64,000 nt of DNA from Cryptomeria japonica (GCF_030272615.1 NC_081405.1:157593954-157657953), one strand, 5' to 3'; positions 1 to 10,233 are shown, counted from the first letter of the stretch. The notes: generated from the sequence alone by a model not told the origin. Program-made: numbers and translations.

Positions 1-3000
1 CGACCTCAATAGGCAAGATGGCTTCAGCACCATAGACAAGTGAGTAAGGTGTAGCTCCTGTAGGTGTGCGGACACTGGTACGATAGGCCCAAAGTGCGGG
101 ATTGAGTTGGACATGCCAGTTACGGCCAGCGTCGTCGACTGTCTTTTTAAGTATTTTGAGAATTGTTTTGTTAGACGCCTCAGCTTGGCCATTACCTTGG
201 GGGTAATATGGTGTGGAGAAACGATGAGAGATATGGAATCGCTCACAGAGTTCATGAACATCCTGATTCTTGAAAGGACGCCCGTTGTCGGTAATAATGG
301 AAGTAGGAATCCCGTATCGGCAAATGATGTAGTTCAGGATGAAAGTAGCGATTTGTTTCCCAGTAACTTGCGTGAGAGGCACGGCTTCAATCCACTTTGT
401 GAAATACTCTGTGGCTGTGATAATGAATTTATGTCCATTGGAAGAAGGAGGGTGAATCTTGCCTATGAGATCGAGTCCCCACTGACAAAAGGGCCAAGGA
501 GATGCAAGTGGCTGTAGTTCTTGTGCTGGTGCGTGTATGAGGTCTCCATGAATTTGACACTGCTTACACTTCTTGACAAACTGATATGCATCTTTTTCCA
601 TAGTAGGCCAGTAGTATCCAGTCCTGATGAGTTTCTTGGCCAAGGTAGGACCACTAGTATGCGGACCACATATCCCTTCGTGCACTTCTCGTAACGCAAT
701 CTGAGCTTCGTCACTCTCTAAACATCTAAGGAGGGTGCCATCTAGACCTCGTCGGTATAGGATATCAGCTAGGATAACGTATCGGGAGGATTGGCGGATG
801 AAAGTGCGGCGTTGGTTGTTCGATAAGTCGGGAGGTAAAATGTTGTCGCGAAGGTATGTGAATATGGAACCATATAACTGGGATTCAGGACCAACAACAC
901 ATATCATTTCCGTGAGAGTGATCTCATATGACGGAATCAGCAGGTTGTCAACCAGGAACTCATAACAGGTCTCATTTTGTGGTAGGTCAATGAGTGAAGC
1001 AATTGTAGCCATGGCATCAGCAGCGCGATTCTGTTCTCTTGGTATCTGCTCAAACTCTATCTTTGCAAAGTGTTGTTTCAGATCATCTACCAGTTGTTTG
1101 TAAGGCATTAGCTTTTCATCTTTTGTTTGATAATCATCAGTTGCTTGACGGATGACAAGTTGAGAATCACCAAAAACATGAAGTTCCTGGATCTTCCACT
1201 GAACTGCTATTCTTAACCCCGTTGTTAATGCCTCGTATTCCGCTATATTGTTGGTGCAAGGAAATGATAAGCGGTATGACTTTGGTATAGAATCGCCTTG
1301 GGGAGTTATAAAGAGTATACCCGCTCCTGCCCCGTGCTGTGTGTATGAGCCATCAAAGTATAGTTGCCATGGCTTTGCAGGTGATATTGTTAGAATGGAC
1401 TCATCTGGAAATTCTGACTGTAGAGGAACATCATCTATCATAGGAGCATCTGCCAGTTGATCTGCAATGGCTTGTCCTTTGATTGCTTTTTTGTCCACGT
1501 ATTCTATGTCGAATTCACTCAAAATCATTACCCACTTGGCCAGTCGCCCAGTAAGTGTAGCTTTGTTGAGCAGATATTTTAGTGGATCAATTCTGGCAAT
1601 CAACTTGGTCTTGTGAGTGAGCATATAATGTCGTAATTTTTGTGAAGCGAAGACCACAGCGAGACATGCACGCTCAATTGGTGTGTAGTTGAGCTCATAT
1701 CCCACCAATGTGCGACTGATATAGTAGACTGCTTTTTCCTTGCCGTCAGGTATTTGCTGTGCTAGTAGTGCCCCCAGTGCTGTTGGAGTAGCTGATATGT
1801 AAAGTAGCAATGGTTGATTCGGAATTGGTGGCATCAAAACTGGCGGGTTCAAAAGATAGTCTTTAAGTGCCTGAAAAGCCTGTTGACAGTTCTCGTCCCA
1901 TTTGAACTTAATGTTTTTGTGTAGCAGGTGCTGGAAAGGATTACACTTATCTGCAAGTTGTGCTATGAATCTTCGTATGGACTGGAGTCTCCCTTGTAAA
2001 GACCGAAGTTGACTGATATTCTTGGGTGGCGGCATGTCCAAGATAGCCTTGACTTTTGCTGGATCCGCTTCTATTCCTCTTTTAGACACAATGAATCCTA
2101 GGAGCTTCCCGGAGGTTACTCCAAAGACACATTTCCTTGGGTTTAATCTTACCTTGTATTTTTCCAGCCTATCAAAAGCAACTGAAAGTATGTCCAAGTG
2201 TGTATTTCTGTCTATTGATTTAACCAAAAGGTCATCGACATAATCTTCCACCTTTACATGCATGAGATCATGGAAGATAGTAGTCATGGCTCGTTGATAC
2301 GTGGCACCTGCATTTTTCAGCCCAAAGGGCATGACATTCCAGCAGAAGGTTCCCCATGGACAAGTGAATGATGTTTTATGTTGATCTTCAGGTGCAATCC
2401 TGATCTGATTATATCCAGAGAATCCGTCCATTAAAGATAACATCTCATGGCCTGCTGTGAGATCAACAATTAAATCAATGTTTGGTAATGGGAAATCATC
2501 CTTCGGACAAGCCTTGTTGATATCCCTGAAGTCTGTACATATTCGGATGCTGCGATCTGGTTTGCTAACAGGCACTAAGTTGGAAATCCATTCAGGATAA
2601 TCAATTGGGCGTATGAATCCGACATCTAGTAATTTCTCCAGCTCTGCCTTGACTAATAATGCCACCTGTGGATGCATTTTTCTCAATTTCTGTTTTACTG
2701 GTTTTGCCCCCGGTTTGACTGTTAAATGATGCATTACTAAGTCGGGGTCTAGTCCAGGCATATCAGCATAAGACCAGGCGAAGTTGACTTGTCGTGCCTT
2801 AAAGAAGCTTATGAACCTTGCTTTCTCGGCCTCTGTCAATGATTGAGCCAAAAATATGTTGTGTGGAACCTCGGCTGTACCAATGTTTGTCTTTATAGTC
2901 TCCTCTACCAACATGGATGATTTTTCCTCGTATGATGCTGGGAGAATGTCAAGCCTTCCATCTTCGGGCGCCTCAGAGAGGTTTTCACCCTCAGATACGT

Positions 3001-6000
3001 CCTTTCTTTTTACTTTTTTAGAGTCAGAGAGCGCCACAGTGTGGTTTTCGCCATAAGACCCTTGTTTTGTCTTTATTTTCACATTTTTGCGACTAGAAGG
3101 CCCGACACCCTCACCAAAGTATGCCATGTTATTTAGCTCTATGGCGTATCCTGCTTTATGGTCTCCAAGAGGAAGATCATCGCGAATGCCAAGATAATCA
3201 ACAATAGCTTCGTCATTTTGAAATGTATCAATCTGTGGTGGTCCATCCTGATCCCAGTCAATGAGTTGGGGGTGAACGAGGGGAAGGTCTTTAGTGTTTT
3301 TAGAATCCGCAAGGCTAATAGTGAAGATGTGGTTATATTCAGGTATGTCAAGGTAGTCATCGAGGTCGTCAATGGCACTCTCCTCATCAGTGTCGATCGT
3401 GAGTGAGTCCAAATTATCATCACTAGTAGCACCCTCAGGGACAGGTGTCCTCATCCTATGTGATCCTGACCTAGGGCCCTGAAACGAAGCTTGTGCGGGA
3501 TCCTTATGGGTCGGTTCTTGACCAACTCTGAATTTCTTGTAAAACTCCTCCTCCTCTGTAGGTTCATCTGGCTCTCTAAATGTCTCATTAAGTTCATAAT
3601 CGCTGGAGGATTTGTCTGAACCCCATTCCCACTCATTGGAGTCTGTGGAATAATTATCCTCTTGTTGAACTTCAGCCACTTTGACTTGCCATACCTGTTT
3701 TGTTTTCTTGTGTTGAATCTTGGGGTTTAGAAAACCAAGCCCCTTAGAGCGTTCCCTTCTTGTAGTTAGCTCAGGTTGTAGAGGCTCCATGACACCTTCT
3801 TTGCGTAGTCCGAGAGGACTTTTTCCATCATACCCGAATCTCTGCAGAATTTTGAAACCTTTACCATAGTTTTCACAGGGTATTATAATTTGATCATGTG
3901 TATCATCTTCAGCGTCCTTATATAGCATTTTATATAAACTTTCTTCCTCTAGTTCGCCCCATTTTTGAAAGACGGTAGGATCCCATTTGAGGAGCATGAT
4001 GGAGATTTGCTTATTTGGATGTGGTCGCCCATATTCCTTGGGGGAGTTCATGACTTGTCGTAAGAACATTGTTTGATTCAGAGTGTATTCTCCCATGCCT
4101 TTGTCTTGAAACTTGGCTCTAAGTTCACCCTGTTTGGATGTCGAGGGCTTTAATGACTCAGGATCAATATTTGCTGAAGAAGGAGTAGCCTCACGATTGC
4201 TGGGAATGATAATCTCAGTATGTGATCTCAAGTTATTGCAATATATGAATGGATTTGGATCACCATTGACCGTTACCTCGACTCCATTATGAGGAAATTT
4301 TATGCACTGATGGTATGTTGATGGGACCGCTCTCATTTCATGAATCCATGGACGTCCTAGCAATATGTTATACGTGAGGTCTAGATCCAGGACTTGACAA
4401 ATCACGTCCTTTGTGACTGGCCCTATTCTTAGTGGTAAGATGACTGTGCCCTTGGACGAACGCTCTTCATCATCATAAGCCTTAATAGTGATTTGGTTTG
4501 TAGCATTCACAGCTTTGTCAGAATATCCCAATTGTCTGATGGTGCTCAATGTACAAATATTAAGACCTGCTCCTCCATCTATCAGGACTCGTTTTATTCG
4601 GTGTTTATGTATGAAGGCTTCAATATGTAGAGGTGCATTGTGAGGCTGACTTATGGAGGCGTCATCGGCTTCTGTAAATGTGAGGGAGTGTGGAACGGAT
4701 AGGTATCCCACCATGGCTTGAAACTGATCCACGTTTAGATCCGTAGGGACAGCAGTATCTCTCAAGGTTTTGTCAAGGACAGCTTTATGTGCAGGAGATA
4801 TACGTAAGAGCTCAAGAATAGAGATGAGTGCGGGTGTTTTCCCTAATTGCTCTACAAGATCGTACTCAGGCTTAGTTGACGGAAGATTGGTATTCTTAGA
4901 AGAGGTTCCTGGCAATGTGATCTTACCTCGACGAGTTGTAACATGACATTCAGAGGTAGCTTCGGATGAAGATCCCACACCTTTTAGGACAATTTTAGGT
5001 CGCTGAGGAGGATTCTCAGGATTTTTATTTTTGATAGTAATGGTAGAAATATGATTGTCCATTGAGATGTGGTTAATAGTGGAATCATAATTGTAAGATG
5101 TTCTGGTGTAATTGGCTTGATCATCTGTGACTTTGCCTTTTCCCTTGTCATGTTTTGGGAATGGTTCCTTAAACACCTCATGCTCTTGGTTAGATGAATG
5201 TCCCTCAATCTCAATATCTCCTCTGTCAATGAGATCTTGTACAATGTTTTTCAATCGATGGCAATTACTTGTCTTGTGACCCTTGCTCTTATGAAATTCA
5301 CAATATTCATCATCATTCCACCAATTCGGTTTTACCTTTGGTTCATATGGAGGAAAATCTGGGACCGTGATCACTTTGTTTGCTACAAGCTTTTTGAATA
5401 CTGATTCAAGTGGTTCTCCCAATGGAGTGTACTTCCTTCGTGGTTTAGCAGCCGTTTGATTGTTCACTTGATTGTTGGTAGAATTTGATCCAGAAAAGAT
5501 GAACTTTGGTCTCACTGTGTTGGCATCAACAACACCATCATTAACGGTGTTCTTGTTCTTGTTCCAAAACTTTGGTTTGTCCTTTCCCTTAAAGTCCTCT
5601 TTGTTTTCTTTGAATAGTTTGATAACTCCTTGTTCAATCAAGACCTTTTCTGTTGCTAGGCCCTTTTCAATGACATCCTTAAATGTAGACAAACAAGCTT
5701 TTCTGAGATCATAACCAATAGCCTTGTTAACATTTTGTGTGAACATTTCCACCATTTGTTTTTGCGGGATTTCACAAGAGCATCTGCTAGCTAAGTTCCT
5801 CCATCTTTGCAAAAATGACGCAAAAGATTCTCCTTCTTTTTGTTTCGTATTGCATAAGGTAGTAACTGAGACATCTGTTTCAATGTTGTAAGAGAAATGT
5901 TGAATGAATGCCTCTGCCAAGTCACCCCATGACTTAATACCAGGAGGTAATTGAGAAAACCATTCCATCGCTTGATCTCCTAAGCTCTGTGGGAACAACC

Positions 6001-7099
6001 TCATTAAGTATGTTTCTTCTGCCGCTACCTCAATGCAAGCTGTGAAGAATTGTCTTATGTGTGCCTTGGGATCTCCTCTCCCTCTATATTTGTCAAATTT
6101 CGGTGTTGCAAAGTGCGGAGGAAACGGAGGCATGGGAATGCTCTTATCAAAGGGATAAGGGCATATATCTCTCATAGTATATGTGGGTTTTGATGTGCCC
6201 ATGTCTTCCACTTTCTTTTGTAGATCTCTAATTTGTTGCTCCAAATTATTTTTGGGAGGAGATGGATTTCTTGTAGCATATCCCATGTTTGAAACACCCA
6301 TTTGAGGAGGAGCTTGTTGCATGTATGGATGATACTGATCGTAGACATGTCCATATGGAGGTCTATATTGTTGCGACATGTATGGAGCACTTGGCATAAT
6401 TTCTTGTTGAGGAACCCCATATCTGTTTTGTGTGTATAAACCATATTCAATGGGCCTTTCATTTTCCATTGTGTTGCCCCCAATTTTGGCATGAGGTCTT
6501 CTTGTGTCAAAATTTTGAGGAAGTCCTTGAGTATCCATTTGTCTTGGTTGACCTATATCTTGAGCATGTGTTTGAACATAAGGCCTCCATGATGGTTTTT
6601 GAGTGTAAGTATCGTGCATTTGAGCTTGTGTATGTGGGATTGCTGGTTTCTGAAGCAAAACTGATGGTGACTCCGGCATCATATTATTTGGTCCTCCACT
6701 ATTTGGTTGAGTTTGTTGTGAAGGTCTACTTTCCATAAGTTGAGATAAGTCAAAATCATGTGGTATCTTAGCTCCACTTTGTGCCATCATGTTTAGAAAG
6801 TATTGACGATCCCTCCTCATTATCTCTTCAACCAATCTATTGAATTGAGGATCCATTATAGATTCTTGTATGTCTGCTGATAGTATTGAAGAATTGTCCA
6901 CATTATCATTGTGTGTAGCGTTGTGTATAGCGTTTGCGCTTTCCATATTTGGATTGTGTCTATAAACATTCATGTCTGGTAATGTAGTGTGCTCAGGATT
7001 GTAGAAGACATCATTGTCATACTCATAAGAACTCATGTTTACGGGTCCTTGAGCTTCTTTAGCTTTTCTCCTAGATTTTTGAAGACGGGTTTCAACCAT
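1..7099 (-). CDS. Gag-Pol polyprotein of a Tat-type Ty3/gypsy element (3' end outside window)
   Basis: The start is the ATG at 7099, with an in-frame TAG two codons upstream. One frame holds every landmark, and by eye I met no stop down to position 1 (about 2,366 codons). In order on the minus strand: gag core about 6130-5690; gag knuckle CEFH...GH...C at 5302-5261; aspartic protease with LIDGGAG (Asp codon 4577-4579); G-patch-like segment about 3885-3735; reverse transcriptase about 2690-2100 with YVDD at 2231-2242; first RNase H about 1905-1500, whose catalytic Asp position reads LYISAT; second RNase H about 1365-975 with Asp 1352, Glu 1238, Asp 1166 and Asp 1016 all present; integrase with an HHCC finger about 690-540, a first Asp candidate at 470-472, then ITDNG and an E in GQAEAS. 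It encodes virus-like particle assembly, maturation, reverse transcription and integration. Integrase is cut by the window edge. Confidence 0.92.
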   Translation of the reverse strand, partial: MVETRLQKSRRKAKEAQGPVNMSSYEYDNDVFYNPEHTTLPDMNVYRHNPNMESANAIHNATHNDNVDNSSILSADIQESIMDPQFNRLVEEIMRRDRQYFLNMMAQSGAKIPHDFDLSQLMESRPSQQTQPNSGGPNNMMPESPSVLLQKPAIPHTQAQMHDTYTQKPSWRPYVQTHAQDIGQPRQMDTQGLPQNFDTRRPHAKIGGNTMENERPIEYGLYTQNRYGVPQQEIMPSAPYMSQQYRPPYGHVYDQYHPYMQQAPPQMGVSNMGYATRNPSPPKNNLEQQIRDLQKKVEDMGTSKPTYTMRDICPYPFDKSIPMPPFPPHFATPKFDKYRGRGDPKAHIRQFFTACIEVAAEETYLMRLFPQSLGDQAMEWFSQLPPGIKSWGDLAEAFIQHFSYNIETDVSVTTLCNTKQKEGESFASFLQRWRNLASRCSCEIPQKQMVEMFTQNVNKAIGYDLRKACLSTFKDVIEKGLATEKVLIEQGVIKLFKENKEDFKGKDKPKFWNKNKNTVNDGVVDANTVRPKFIFSGSNSTNNQVNNQTAAKPRRKYTPLGEPLESVFKKLVANKVITVPDFPPYEPKVKPNWWNDDEYCEFHKSKGHKTSNCHRLKNIVQDLIDRGDIEIEGHSSNQEHEVFKEPFPKHDKGKGKVTDDQANYTRTSYNYDSTINHISMDNHISTITIKNKNPENPPQRPKIVLKGVGSSSEATSECHVTTRRGKITLPGTSSKNTNLPSTKPEYDLVEQLGKTPALISILELLRISPAHKAVLDKTLRDTAVPTDLNVDQFQAMVGYLSVPHSLTFTEADDASISQPHNAPLHIEAFIHKHRIKRVLIDGGAGLNICTLSTIRQLGYSDKAVNATNQITIKAYDDEERSSKGTVILPLRIGPVTKDVICQVLDLDLTYNILLGRPWIHEMRAVPSTYHQCIKFPHNGVEVTVNGDPNPFIYCNNLRSHTEIIIPSNREATPSSANIDPESLKPSTSKQGELRAKFQDKGMGEYTLNQTMFLRQVMNSPKEYGRPHPNKQISIMLLKWDPTVFQKWGELEEESLYKMLYKDAEDDTHDQIIIPCENYGKGFKILQRFGYDGKSPLGLRKEGVMEPLQPELTTRRERSKGLGFLNPKIQHKKTKQVWQVKVAEVQQEDNYSTDSNEWEWGSDKSSSDYELNETFREPDEPTEEEEFYKKFRVGQEPTHKDPAQASFQGPRSGSHRMRTPVPEGATSDDNLDSLTIDTDEESAIDDLDDYLDIPEYNHIFTISLADSKNTKDLPLVHPQLIDWDQDGPPQIDTFQNDEAIVDYLGIRDDLPLGDHKAGYAIELNNMAYFGEGVGPSSRKNVKIKTKQGSYGENHTVALSDSKKVKRKDVSEGENLSEAPEDGRLDILPASYEEKSSMLVEETIKTNIGTAEVPHNIFLAQSLTEAEKARFISFFKARQVNFAWSYADMPGLDPDLVMHHLTVKPGAKPVKQKLRKMHPQVALLVKAELEKLLDVGFIRPIDYPEWISNLVPVSKPDRSIRICTDFRDINKACPKDDFPLPNIDLIVDLTAGHEMLSLMDGFSGYNQIRIAPEDQHKTSFTCPWGTFCWNVMPFGLKNAGATYQRAMTTIFHDLMHVKVEDYVDDLLVKSIDRNTHLDILSVAFDRLEKYKVRLNPRKCVFGVTSGKLLGFIVSKRGIEADPAKVKAILDMPPPKNISQLRSLQGRLQSIRRFIAQLADKCNPFQHLLHKNIKFKWDENCQQAFQALKDYLLNPPVLMPPIPNQPLLLYISATPTALGALLAQQIPDGKEKAVYYISRTLVGYELNYTPIERACLAVVFASQKLRHYMLTHKTKLIARIDPLKYLLNKATLTGRLAKWVMILSEFDIEYVDKKAIKGQAIADQLADAPMIDDVPLQSEFPDESILTISPAKPWQLYFDGSYTQHGAGAGILFITPQGDSIPKSYRLSFPCTNNIAEYEALTTGLRIAVQWKIQELHVFGDSQLVIRQATDDYQTKDEKLMPYKQLVDDLKQHFAKIEFEQIPREQNRAADAMATIASLIDLPQNETCYEFLVDNLLIPSYEITLTEMICVVGPESQLYGSIFTYLRDNILPPDLSNNQRRTFIRQSSRYVILADILYRRGLDGTLLRCLESDEAQIALREVHEGICGPHTSGPTLAKKLIRTGYYWPTMEKDAYQFVKKCKQCQIHGDLIHAPAQELQPLASPWPFCQWGLDLIGKIHPPSSNGHKFIITATEYFTKWIEAVPLTQVTGKQIATFILNYIICRYGIPTSIITDNGRPFKNQDVHELCERFHISHRFSTPYYPQGNGQAEASNKTILKILKKTVDDAGRNWHVQLNPALWAYRTSVRTPTGATPYSLVYGAEAILPIEV

Positions 7100-7590
7100 G
7101 AACTAGGTGTTAGACCAATATGTGAGAGACTTAGACGAAAATGACAAGGGTATGTAAGACCAAGAGTTGTATGGAGTGTAAATGAATCTGAAGTTTACTT
7201 GCAATGTCCAAAGTGTAAGACCAAGTATGTATGTTGTAGAGTAGGTGTGACTTCCAAAGAGAGGATAGTTTCTCTTGATGAGGTAAGCTGACCTTGACTC
7301 TAAGTAAGACCAAATGAGACCCAAAGGTAAGAAACCTTGATGAGGGATCACTTAGCAAAGTGTTGTAGTATGTAGTGTGTTGACAAAGTATAGTGAGGAC
7401 AAGCAAGTGACTCTTTGACTCAAGTTTAGACAAGTATGACTGTAAAATGAGGTATGAAGCAATGATGGACTGTGTAAGACCTTAGAACAGGCTGAATGCT
7501 AGATGAACCTGAAGAGATAACCTAGGAAGCTCAAGTGTGCCGAAACTGATTTCTTTGTTTGCTTGACTGTTAAACTTTTTTCAAATCCTG

Positions 7591-7870
7591 ACACAGACGC
7601 CTCTGTATACTTCACAGACGCGGTTTTAAGACACAGACGCTATTCTGTTTGACACAAACGTGATTCTGAGATTTCCTGCTGATGTTTGCTAAGACTGACA
7701 GATTTTTGCAATTGTGGACACAGACGCGCCTGTATACTTCACAGACGCGATTTCCAGACACAGACGTGTCTCTGTTCGACACAGACGCTGATAAAAACAC
7801 AGACGCTATTATGTACTTCACAGACGCGTTTATCAGACACAGACGCGGTTTTAACAGACACAGACGCGTT
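7591..7870. repeat. CACAGACGC motif cluster 1
   Basis: About eleven copies of CACAGACG(C/T) in 280 bp on the plus strand (GCGTCTGTG in the sense of the element), often separated by CTGTATACTT or TTTNAGA-like spacers. A longer period of roughly 60 bp is visible between 7591 and 7717-7785. Spacing is not strictly regular. Confidence 0.85.
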
Positions 7871-8129
7871 TCTGTAACCTTAGTGCAACCTTTCCTATCT
7901 GTGAATTTGTTTTGCTGTGACCAAATCTGATTTTTCGACTGTTTTTCGTGACAAGAGGACACAGTGTTGATGACCCAATGTTTGCAGACTGTTTAGACTC
8001 CAAAAAGTGTGTTGTTTGATGTAAAAAGTTTTTGCATACACTTGAAGACACAAAAGACACAATGTTTTGCTGTTTTGTCTTGATTGTTTGAGTGTTTATC
8101 ATAAGTCAAGCACAATTCTTATGGCTGGC

Positions 8130-8480
8130 CAGGACAATAATTGTTGATCCCACATGGGGTTTTACCCCCGAGGCTACGCTATTCAGAGCGGATACTTAGA
8201 TGCTTGACCTCACTGGCTCCACCCTCGGCACTCACTTCTCGGGTCAGCCAAGCATCAGTCCCCATGAAAACTCCCCATGGCGAACTTTGTATCTCTACTA
8301 AGAACCGTATGTGTGTGGGCCGCTACCAGAGGTCCGACCTCCTGCCTCAACAACTAGAAGGATTTGGGCATCTAAAACAATGAGGTGCTAGTAAGGGCAT
8401 CCGCTCGTGTGGCCATACATGCGGCACTTTCAGCTCTGTAAATACAGAAGGCTCCCAGCCGGTAGGGGTTACGCCCTACA
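8130..8480 (-). other. GC-rich, non-coding block inside the Tat leader
   Basis: A base-composition island in otherwise AT-rich leader sequence, with many short complementary stretches (for example the ACATGGGG/CCCCATG type near 8153 and 8260-8280). No long reading frame and no rRNA or tRNA match that I recognise. It could be a packaging or translation-control structure. Confidence 0.4.
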
Positions 8481-9086
8481 AATGATCAAATAAATTTGAT
8501 CAAACGGGTTTATGGGGAGACATAGTGTCGGTATGAACTAATCAGCACACGTTATTCATAGTTTTCACCATGAATACATTTGATTATAGTGGCTTGGAAG
8601 AAGATGGCTTTTCTTTTGCTACCACTTGGGTCGTTCTCTTCTCACTAGTAGTCCTAATGACCACACGGGAAGACAGGCCCTCTAAAGAATAAACACAAAG
8701 AGCCTATTGCTCAAGACACAAAAGACAATGGTTCAATTTTAGTGCACCAATTGAAGTGTTTGCTAAGCTATGAAGACAAGGCACACAAATAAAATTACAA
8801 AACCCTAGCTAAGGCCCTGCAACAAAATTGTTAGTAGTTTGGGTTGTTTCAAATGATAACCCCTTCCTGCAAGCACACAAGTTAGGTAAATTTTAGAAAA
8901 CCCAAAAAAAAGACTTTGTGAAAAGGGGCCTTCAACAAAAACGTATTTGCCTCCAAAGCAAGCTGCACAAACCAGGTTAGCTAGATCTGCAAAGGTTAGC
9001 CAAAAATAAACCAGATCTGAAACCCTAAGTACAAAATCCGAAAAGCCGAATCGAAAAACTTGAAAAAAATTTTGCAAAACAGAATG

Positions 9087-9346
9087 CACAGACGCTGTTA
9101 TACCAGACACAGACGCGTCTGTCCGACACAGACGCGGTTCTGTGATTTGCAGACGTGATTTCAGAACACAGACGCCTCTATATTCTGCAGACGCGATCGT
9201 ATGGTTCACAGACGCGATTCGGGATCACAGACGCGACTTTCGGAAACCTGCAAAAATAGAAAATGACAGAAACACAGACGCGATAAAAGATGTCACAGAC
9301 GCCTCTGAAATACAAAAACGCGATCCGAACACTCGCAGACGCGAAA
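9087..9346. repeat. CACAGACGC motif cluster 2
   Basis: A second cluster of about a dozen CACAGACGC or close variants next to the primer-binding site. It shares the motif, but hardly the spacers, with the cluster 1.3 kb away. Confidence 0.83.
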
Positions 9347-9435
9347 AAAAAACCTAAAATGTCGTCGAAATCGTCCGATCTGCAACTTCAAAAATGCAAA
9401 ATCTGCAACAAAATGTTAAATGCAAAGGGACAAGA

Positions 9436-9453
9436 GTCCCACCGGGCGTGCCA
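9436..9453 (-). other. Primer-binding site of the Tat element
   Basis: Three bases after the LTR end the minus strand reads TGGCACGCCCGGTGGGAC, beginning with the TGG that pairs with a tRNA CCA tail. The complement folds as a plausible tRNA 3' end (T-stem CCCAC, acceptor strand CGGGCGT, discriminator G). I could not name the tRNA with certainty. Confidence 0.75.
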
Positions 9454-9807
9454 AAATGTATATGGTGAAAATGGATAGCAATAAACAACAATATTGAAAG
9501 ACTAAAATGGATTCAACCACCAAACCCTAGCCTAACAATGAACAAAGATCCACCATAACATATGAAGATAACCTAAGACAATGCAAAATAACTCAATAAA
9601 TCACAAAGATTATACCATCACATGTCCACTAGGGTTTTTGATCTCCATTCTTCCTATCTCCATTGATCTTGTTTGATATGCTTGCTCTCAGATTTTTGTA
9701 TGCACAAGAGCTCAACAAAGAACGGAATGTGGTTGCAAGTAGGATCGTAGTGTAGCCAAGTCCTCCAAAATCAGTCCTTAGGGTTTGACAATGAAGAAAG
9801 CATCTCC

Positions 9808-9816
9808 TTAAATAGA
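9808..9816 (-). promoter_or_regulatory. TATA-like box of the Tat LTR
   Basis: TATTTAAGG on the minus strand in the middle of the LTR, at a plausible distance from the LTR end to define R/U5. No other TATA candidate stands out in the non-repetitive part of this LTR. Confidence 0.45.
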
Positions 9817-9971
9817 AGACACAATAGAAAATGGAGGGTTAAGATTGAGAGGTGTAAAAAGAGAGGTCGGCTAGGATTAGAGGGTAGGTATAAGAAATAC
9901 CAAAATAATGAAAGGGGTAGGTAGTGTAGGAAATAAGAGATGAATGACATGTGTCATGCGTAGAAAAGGTT

Positions 9972-10208
9972 AATGAATTAATTAAATAAATAAAGATTTA
10001 TTTAATTAATAGAAGAAGTAGGGTAATTAAATAAATAAAATATTTATTTAATTTAGGAAAGGGATAATTTAAATAAATAACTGTATTTAATTAAATGAGA
10101 AATAAGGCTAGAAGAGGATAAATGAATTAATTAAATAAATAAAGATTTATTTAATTAATAGAAGAATTAAGCTAAAGTAATTAAATAAATAAAATATTTA
10201 TTTAATTA
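9972..10208. repeat. Duplicated AT-rich palindromes in the Tat LTR U3
   Basis: Two copies about 149 bp apart (starting near 9972 and 10121). Each has a perfect inverted repeat with arms ATTAATTAAATAAAT / ATTTATTTAATTAAT, followed by a second one, AATTAAATAAATA / TATTTATTTAATT. Confidence 0.8.
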
Positions 10209-10233
10209 GACATGACAATTTTAGGTGTCTACA

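Larger units (their letters stand above)
7100..9435 (-). other. Long untranslated leader of the Tat element
   Basis: 2.3 kb between the primer-binding site and the gag ATG with no convincing coding region. It holds two clusters of CACAGACGC motifs flanking a GC-rich block (about 8130-8480). Long leaders are common in Tat elements; the structure of this one is discussed in the findings. Confidence 0.75.
1..10233 (-). mobile_element. Ty3/gypsy LTR retrotransposon, Tat lineage, running off the left edge
   Basis: Read on the minus strand the element runs LTR (9457-10233), primer-binding site, 2.3-kb leader, gag-pol frame. Its 3' part (integrase C-terminus, polypurine tract, 3' LTR) lies outside the window. 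Assignment to the Tat group rests on a degenerate RNase H followed by a second intact RNase H, and on the gag knuckle with spacing C-X2-H-X4-H-X4-C. The coding frame looks uninterrupted over 7.1 kb, so this may be a young and potentially autonomous copy. The second LTR and target-site duplication cannot be compared, so age is unknown. Confidence 0.9.
9457..10233 (-). repeat. 5' LTR of the Tat element (777 bp)
   Basis: On the minus strand it begins TGTAGACACC at 10233 and ends ...TACA at 9457, immediately before a primer-binding site. U3 contains two copies of an AT-rich palindromic module (see 9972-10208). A TATA-like TATTTAAGG lies at 9808-9816. The partner LTR is off the left side of the window. 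Confidence 0.82.

Noticed and set aside
107-517. 136-residue open frame on the plus strand
   Set aside because: Antisense of the integrase region of the Tat polyprotein, whose minus-strand frame carries all expected motifs.
8130-8480. rRNA or organelle DNA insertion
   Set aside because: GC-rich and structured, but I found no recognisable rRNA or plastid motif, and it sits cleanly in the Tat leader.
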